Of a DNA stretch of 64,000 nucleotides, positions 59,500 to 64,000 are shown piece after piece. Within the stretch, counting starts at the first letter, position 1. The number at the start of each line of letters is the position of its first letter. The notes beneath the pieces were generated by a model, which was not told the origin of the DNA, did no database searches, and worked only from the letters and a program-made list of their open reading frames with translations. The translations under genes were made by a program, and so were the position numbers. The stretch covers positions 19,105 through 83,104 of the forward strand of contig JAEWVC010000042.1 in the NCBI GenBank assembly GCA_023459275.1, written 5' to 3'. The stretch comes from Bacillota bacterium (GTDB taxonomy: Bacteria > Bacillota > Clostridia > Christensenellales > Aristaeellaceae).

Positions 59500-60957
59500 T
59501 TACCTCGCGATGTTGAAGCTGTCGATGATCCGGCCGATATAGCCGATGCCGTTTTCTTCCAGGCTGGCTTGGACACCCCTGGCGTTCATGCCGTTTTCGT
59601 CCACCCGTACCAGCATGAAGGAGCGGAAGTCATTCTGTTCAATCACGGGCAGGTTGCCGGAGAAGTGGTAGGGATCTCCGGTGGAGCGGTAGTTGTTGCC
59701 GATGGAGGCCGCCTCGATGTAGTTGACGCCGTTGATCAGATACCGTTCATACACATGGCTGTGGCCAAAGTTGACGGCATCCACGCCGTAAGATTCATAC
59801 AGGGGGCGCAGCACGTCCCAGCAGTAGTCGCCGTTGGGATAAATGGCCTTGGCAGGATCAGCGGGATCGGCTACAGCCTTGGATACGGGATAGTATCCGT
59901 CTTCACCGCGGTTGAGCATATGCCAGTGCATGACTACCCACTTGTATTTGCTCTGGTTGCCGGCCAGGTCGCTTTGCAGCCATTTGACCTGGGCGCTGTC
60001 GGGGGAAATATCGTCCTTGGTAATCCAGCCGGGGAATTCAAAGCCGTTCCATGATTGCCAGCGGAACACACTCAGGGAGGTGATGTGCAGGTCGCCGTAA
60101 TCTACGGAATACCAATGCTTGCCGCCAACAGCGTATTCCTGTTCGGGATACAGCGGGCGGAACAGCTGCATATAAATGCTCAGGTTCCAGTTGGCGTCGC
60201 TTTGCGCCATTTCCTTGTCGGTAAATGCACGCTGATCATCCACCTCATGGTTGCCTGGGCAGTAGAAAATGGGCATATACTGCATCAGGTGGCTGTTTTC
60301 CGTGTTTTGCTGCAGGCACTCAAAGAAGGTCCGGTCTTCCTCGCCTTTATTCTGGTAGCAGTTTTCCACATGGAACCATTCCCCGGCCTTCCAGGGAGTA
60401 TTAGCAAGGTCGCCGGCGAATAGGATGAAATCCTTTTGCTGCTGGCCCATCAATTTGATGGTCTCCTTGGTCTTTACTTTTAACTGCATATCACTGAGCA
60501 GCGCAAAGTCAAACGCCTGCCCTTTTTCGGGCGCCGCTTTGAAAAAGTACCGGGGGCCGGATTCCACCGTGCCGTCCTTTTCGGTGACGGCCCGGTAATA
60601 GACAATGCTGCCGGGCGTAAGATTTTCAAGCTTGGCGATCAGCTGGTATACGGGCAGTTCGGGATTGTTTTCCGGGATGGGGTCATAGCCTTCCACGGTG
60701 GCGCTGGAGCGGAAGCCCTTGATCTCATACTGCACAGCCTCGGCGCGGCTGCCAAGAGCGATGGTGGGCCCATACTCCACATAGCCGGAGCAGGCTTCTT
60801 TGTTCAGCCAAAGGATGTTCATCTCAACGGAGGGGTTCAAGGAGACCATGTAGGTGTCGGTGTAGTTCAGGCCGGGGGCCGCCTCCGCCAGAGCCAGGCC
60901 GGACAGGCACAAAAGGACCGCGAGGACAAGCACAGACAGAATGGTTTTGCGATGCAT
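59500..60957 (-). CDS. Secreted calcineurin-like phosphoesterase with N-terminal fibronectin-like domain (purple acid phosphatase type)
   Basis: 485 residues from ATG 60957 behind AAGGAGGAG; a longer upstream frame is not used. Signal peptide HRKTILSVLVLAVLLCLSGLALA. The N-terminal beta domain (about 35-145) ends with VYYRAVTEKDGTVESGP. The metal-binding motifs are LLSDMQ, FAGDLANT, CPGNHEVDD, VVMHWHM and FGHSHVYER. It should hydrolyse phosphomonoesters or diesters outside the cell. Confidence 0.9.
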   Translation of the reverse strand: MHRKTILSVLVLAVLLCLSGLALAEAAPGLNYTDTYMVSLNPSVEMNILWLNKEACSGYVEYGPTIALGSRAEAVQYEIKGFRSSATVEGYDPIPENNPELPVYQLIAKLENLTPGSIVYYRAVTEKDGTVESGPRYFFKAAPEKGQAFDFALLSDMQLKVKTKETIKLMGQQQKDFILFAGDLANTPWKAGEWFHVENCYQNKGEEDRTFFECLQQNTENSHLMQYMPIFYCPGNHEVDDQRAFTDKEMAQSDANWNLSIYMQLFRPLYPEQEYAVGGKHWYSVDYGDLHITSLSVFRWQSWNGFEFPGWITKDDISPDSAQVKWLQSDLAGNQSKYKWVVMHWHMLNRGEDGYYPVSKAVADPADPAKAIYPNGDYCWDVLRPLYESYGVDAVNFGHSHVYERYLINGVNYIEAASIGNNYRSTGDPYHFSGNLPVIEQNDFRSFMLVRVDENGMNARGVQASLEENGIGYIGRIIDSFNIAR

Positions 60958-61229
60958 TCCCTTTCTCCTCCTTTTTTGGATTCCCAAACAAGTGTAGCCG
61001 CCAACTGTATGCCCCTGACTATTGAAGGGTTGGGGCATGGTTATTCTTTTTTGGCAGGCTGTTGGGAAGATGAAGGAAATGTATGGCGGCTGGCAGAAAA
61101 GCGCGTCATTTCTTTCAGAACACAAACTGTGAGCGAGCGATGGGCGACGGAAGAAGAATGCGCGTATTGCAAAACGGCGCAGGCCAATCGCCGCTCTGCG
61201 CCATGGAAAAGAATAAGCCACGCCTTTTG

Positions 61230-61463
61230 TTACTGCAGATAGAACCCGGGAATGCCATCGTGCAGGCTTTGAACGGTATGTTCGATGCGCTTTTTTGCAT
61301 CTTCGCCATCCGCTCCGCCCTCCACGTATTTCAGAACCTTGTCCTTTTCGTCGGTAGACATGGCGCCAAAACGGTCAAAAGCCAGTTGGTCGCCCATCAG
61401 CAGCATGCCAAGGCCCAAAGGCATATCGCTTCCCAAACCTGTGGCGCCGGGAGTGTTTTGCAT
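61230..61463 (-). CDS. Small conserved-looking protein of unknown function
   Basis: About 77 residues from ATG 61463, 9 nt after AAGGAG (ATG 61469 also possible). MPLGLGMLLMGDQLAFDRFGAMS followed by TDEKDKVLKYVEGGADGEDAKKRIEHTV resembles a small Firmicute family with a PLGFGMALAQ-N-x-A-x-x-x-F pattern that I recall but cannot name. No signal peptide. The ORF could extend upstream to 62219 only through sequence antisense to the neighbouring oxidoreductase gene. Confidence 0.6.
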   Translation of the reverse strand: MQNTPGATGLGSDMPLGLGMLLMGDQLAFDRFGAMSTDEKDKVLKYVEGGADGEDAKKRIEHTVQSLHDGIPGFYLQ

Positions 61464-61754
61464 TTTCATCCGCTCCTTGTTCATGATATAGGCGCAGTTT
61501 TTCCGGTAAAACAGTTTTTGATGCGGTGGAAGGCTTGCGGATTCCGTTTCCTTTCCGCTGCGGCCTGAAGCGGCCAGACGGGCAAACGCTATCCCAGCAA
61601 CAGGACGCTTCGGTTGGTGCAAAAGGCAATGGAACGGTTCCTGCATGCAATGGCCTTTTTGCGGAATAAGCCGTATACTGCAGACAAGGACAGACCATAT
61701 CCCGTATTTCGTTATCAGTGTGGGATGTGCCGACGGAAAGGTTCGTGAAAAAAC

Positions 61755-62726
61755 ATGCTTCGTGCCGCCATCATCGGATGTGGGAACATTGCGCCCGTGC
61801 ATGCGCAGGCAATTGATGCGCTGGACATGGTGGAACTTGTCGCCTGTGCCGATATTGATCTTCAACAGGCCCGGAACTTGGCCGGCGAACGCCATATTCA
61901 CATCTACGCCTCCATGGAGGAACTGCTTGAGCGGGAGCAGGTGGATGTGGTGCATCTTTGCACGCCCCATTATCTTCATGTTCCCATGGCGGCCCTTGCC
62001 GCATCCCGGGGGATCCATGTGTTTTCCGAAAAACCGCCCGTGATCGACCGCGCGCAATGGTCGGAGCTTGCAAAAGCCGCCGGGAAGGTGCGCGTCGGCG
62101 TGTGCTTTCAGAACAGGTACAACGGCGCGGTGCAGAAGATGCGCTCGCTTCTTGCGGATGGAAGCCTTGGCAAGGTATGCGGTGCCCGGGCCTTTGTCAC
62201 CTGGGCAAGGGATAAGCAATATTATGGGGACAGCGGCTGGCGCGGAAGGCTAAACACCGAGGGCGGCGGCGCGTTGATCAACCAGGCCATCCATACCCTG
62301 GACCTGATGGTCTACCTGCTGGGAAGGCCGGAAAACGTTGACGCCACGCTGTCCAACCATCATTTACAGGACGTGATCGAGGTGGAGGATACCGTGGAGG
62401 CATATATGACCTTTGGCGGAGCACCCGGCCTGTTTTACGCCACCACCGCCTACTGCGCCAACGCCCCCGTGTATCTTGAAATCAACTGTGAAAACGCGGC
62501 GCTTATCATGGAAAAGGATGAGCTTGTGCTGCGCTATCCCAAAGAGGCGGAGGAGCGTTTTGATTACAGGCAGAACATAAGCGTGCCCAAAGACTACTGG
62601 GGTGCCGCGCATATGGCCTGTATCCGCGATTTTTATGAAGCCCTGCTCTCGGGCAGCGGTGTGCCCATCGGCATTGAACAAGTGCGGGATACTGTCGATA
62701 CGATGCTTGCCATTTATGGCAGATAG
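61755..62726 (+). CDS. Gfo/Idh/MocA-family NAD(P)-dependent oxidoreductase
   Basis: 323 residues. N-terminal Rossmann motif AAIIGCGNIAPVHAQAI, then FSEKPPVIDRAQW with the lysine of the conserved EKP, and GGALINQAIHTLDLMVYLLG with the histidine of the active site. Typical of sugar or inositol dehydrogenases. The GH88-like gene follows in the same direction, 57 nt later, so the two may act on the same glycan-derived sugar. Confidence 0.92.
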   Translation: MLRAAIIGCGNIAPVHAQAIDALDMVELVACADIDLQQARNLAGERHIHIYASMEELLEREQVDVVHLCTPHYLHVPMAALAASRGIHVFSEKPPVIDRAQWSELAKAAGKVRVGVCFQNRYNGAVQKMRSLLADGSLGKVCGARAFVTWARDKQYYGDSGWRGRLNTEGGGALINQAIHTLDLMVYLLGRPENVDATLSNHHLQDVIEVEDTVEAYMTFGGAPGLFYATTAYCANAPVYLEINCENAALIMEKDELVLRYPKEAEERFDYRQNISVPKDYWGAAHMACIRDFYEALLSGSGVPIGIEQVRDTVDTMLAIYGR

Positions 62727-62782
62727 GTCTTTAGGGAAACTGTTTCTCCGGAGAACACCACAAAAATGAAAGGATGATCAGG

Positions 62783-63937
62783 ATGGGTAAAAGCCAGCCG
62801 GATGCATGGGTCCAGGAAACGTTATCCAAGATGGATGACAAAATGCGCTATGGGTTAGCAAAGGCGCAGGGGTTGGACGGCATCCCTTATACGGTGGCGG
62901 ACGGCCAATGGGTCTCCAAGGGGATTACCTGGTGGACCAACGGTTTCTGGCCCGCAGCCATGTGGCAGATGTATCTGGAAACGGGGGAAGACCTGTACCG
63001 CCTGGAAGCGGAGCGCGCCGAGAAGATGATGGACGAGGCGCTAAGGGACGTGCTGACGCTTCACCATGATGTGGGATTTATGTGGCTTATTAACAGCGGT
63101 GTGCGCTTCGCCGTCGAGGGGGATAAAGACAGCCTGACCCGCGTGCTTTTCTGCGCCAATATGCTGGCGGGCAGGTACAATCCCAACGGCTTCATCCGGG
63201 CTTGGAACGGGAAGGAACGCACCGGCTGGGCCATCATTGATACCATGATGAACCTTCCGCTTTTGTATTTCGCCAGCGAATATACCGGCGATCCCAGATA
63301 CCGGCTTATCGCGCTAAACCACGCCCATACGGTGCAGCGCTGCTTTATCCGGGAGGACGGCTCCTCCCACCATATCGTTTGCTTCGATCCGGAAACGGGC
63401 AAAGTGCTGGAAACGCCCACCGGCCAAGGGTACGCACCGGGTACAAGCTGGTCCCGTGGCCAGGCTTGGGCCATCTACGGGTTCATGCTCAGCTATCTGT
63501 ATACAGGGGAAGCATCCTTCCTGCAAACAGCACGCGGTGTGGCGGATTATTTCCTGAGACATATGCCCAAGGATGATATCCCGCCCGTGGATTTTTTACA
63601 GCCGGCGGAGCCGGATATCAAGGATGTTTGCGCCGGAGCCATCGCCGCCTGCGGGCTGCTGGAACTGGCGGGCGCGCTGGACGGTGATCCGATGGCCGAT
63701 AGCTACCGGGAAGCCGCCATCCGCATGCTGAAGGCCATGGATGAAAAATGTGCCGATTGGACCCACGCAACACCTGCCATCCTCACCATGTGCACCTCCG
63801 CTTACCATGATGTGCCGGGCCGCCATATCGCCATGAACTACGGCGATTCCTTCTTCATTGAGGCCGTGCGCAAGCTCAAGGGCGAGAAGCGGCTCCTCTG
63901 GCGGCCTACGTGGGGAAAAGGCAAGCCCGACCAATAA
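62783..63937 (+). CDS. GH88/GH105-type unsaturated glycuronyl hydrolase
   Basis: 384 residues from ATG 62783, 8 nt after AAAGGA. The (alpha/alpha)6 barrel family is shown by WWTNGFWPAAMWQMY near residue 51, HDVGFMW near 93 (catalytic-type Asp), GWAIIDTMMNLPLLY near 152 (second Asp), and WSRGQAWAIYGF near 222. Such enzymes remove 4,5-unsaturated uronic acid from oligosaccharides made by lyases on pectin, heparan or hyaluronan. No signal peptide, so it acts in the cytoplasm on imported products. Confidence 0.92.
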   Translation: MGKSQPDAWVQETLSKMDDKMRYGLAKAQGLDGIPYTVADGQWVSKGITWWTNGFWPAAMWQMYLETGEDLYRLEAERAEKMMDEALRDVLTLHHDVGFMWLINSGVRFAVEGDKDSLTRVLFCANMLAGRYNPNGFIRAWNGKERTGWAIIDTMMNLPLLYFASEYTGDPRYRLIALNHAHTVQRCFIREDGSSHHIVCFDPETGKVLETPTGQGYAPGTSWSRGQAWAIYGFMLSYLYTGEASFLQTARGVADYFLRHMPKDDIPPVDFLQPAEPDIKDVCAGAIAACGLLELAGALDGDPMADSYREAAIRMLKAMDEKCADWTHATPAILTMCTSAYHDVPGRHIAMNYGDSFFIEAVRKLKGEKRLLWRPTWGKGKPDQ

Positions 63938-63956
63938 ACGATTTGTGATATACGGA

Positions 63957-63990
63957 GGGGGGGCGTTTTTAAAAAAACACCCCCACCCGC
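63957..63990 (+). terminator. Possible terminator hairpin at the right edge
   Basis: Near-inverted repeat GGGGGCGTTTTT/AAAAACACCCCC with one mismatch after the GH88 gene; no following T-run is visible before the window ends. Confidence 0.4.
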
Positions 63991-64000
63991 GCCAACGGGG

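Noticed and set aside
61484..62219. N-terminal extension of the small protein at 61230 to a 329-residue protein
   Set aside because: The extra part is antisense to the Gfo/Idh/MocA gene, and a ribosome site supports the short start.

Overview
The window looks like chromosomal DNA from an anaerobic, spore-forming Bacillota of the class Clostridia with fairly high GC (judged by eye). Pointers are: three alpha/beta-type small acid-soluble spore proteins, a GerM-like protein and a gerA-type germinant-receptor operon; an NADH-linked multi-subunit (bifurcating-type) hydrogenase or dehydrogenase; a tryptophan T-box; PrkC/PrpC; RqcH; and a flavoprotein resembling ferredoxin-dependent thioredoxin reductases. 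No rRNA, phage, CRISPR array or transposase gene was seen. Genus-level placement is not possible from sequence alone.

Layout. 1-1840: NuoF-like and NuoE-like subunits (minus strand) behind a 300-nt structured leader. 1945-2200: repeat copy A. 2196-5046: DUF3592-like membrane protein, DegV, then rplJ-rplL with L10 leader and attenuator. 5187-6115: three SASP genes. 6256-8603: GNAT acetyltransferase and RqcH. 8669-8893: repeat copy B. 8951-11956: GerM, a fused RNase PH/RdgB and a YfcE phosphodiesterase. 12024-12829: a frameshifted secreted-protein gene. 12879-16334: Trp T-box and a three-gene ABC importer, with repeat copy C inside the operon. 16366-21639: argCJBDF. 21655-25730: BlaI/M56 sensor pair diverging from a secreted protein across an operator array. 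25801-30850: LarA-like enzyme, flavoprotein, DUF3298-like protein, HAD phosphatase and an unknown zinc-ribbon membrane protein. 30991-34107: GGGtGRT and NifU-like pair, rhodanese lipoprotein, S24-like regulator. 34121-38375: gerA operon and a tiny ORF. 38421-50157: a housekeeping run in the order priA-def-fmt-rsmB-rlmN-prpC-prkC-rsgA-rpe-SLOG (minus strand). 50235-50480: two CAT tRNAs in their own unit. 50556-55334: YtfQ-type sugar ABC importer. 55498-58849: EndoQ-like PHP nuclease fused to a UvrD helicase. 58846-63990: a degraded gene, a secreted phosphoesterase, a small unknown protein, a Gfo/Idh/MocA oxidoreductase and a GH88 hydrolase.

How the parts work together. The priA-to-rpe block couples N-terminal formylation/deformylation, rRNA methylation, ribosome maturation (RsgA) and PASTA kinase signalling. 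argCJBDF makes citrulline from glutamate through recycled acetyl groups. The Trp T-box ties an importer to uncharged tRNA-Trp. The sugar importer together with the GH88 and the oxidoreductase suggests use of plant or mucosal saccharides.

The most unusual signal is a family of modular hairpin elements (copies A, B, C). They keep fixed geometry and fixed loops while the stems change with compensatory substitutions. Copy A is bracketed by an exact 18-bp repeat of a terminator hairpin, as if it had inserted there. Next in interest are the EndoQ-UvrD fusion, the uncharacterised GGGtGRT/NifU-like pair and the pyridine-nucleotide-motif-less flavoprotein.
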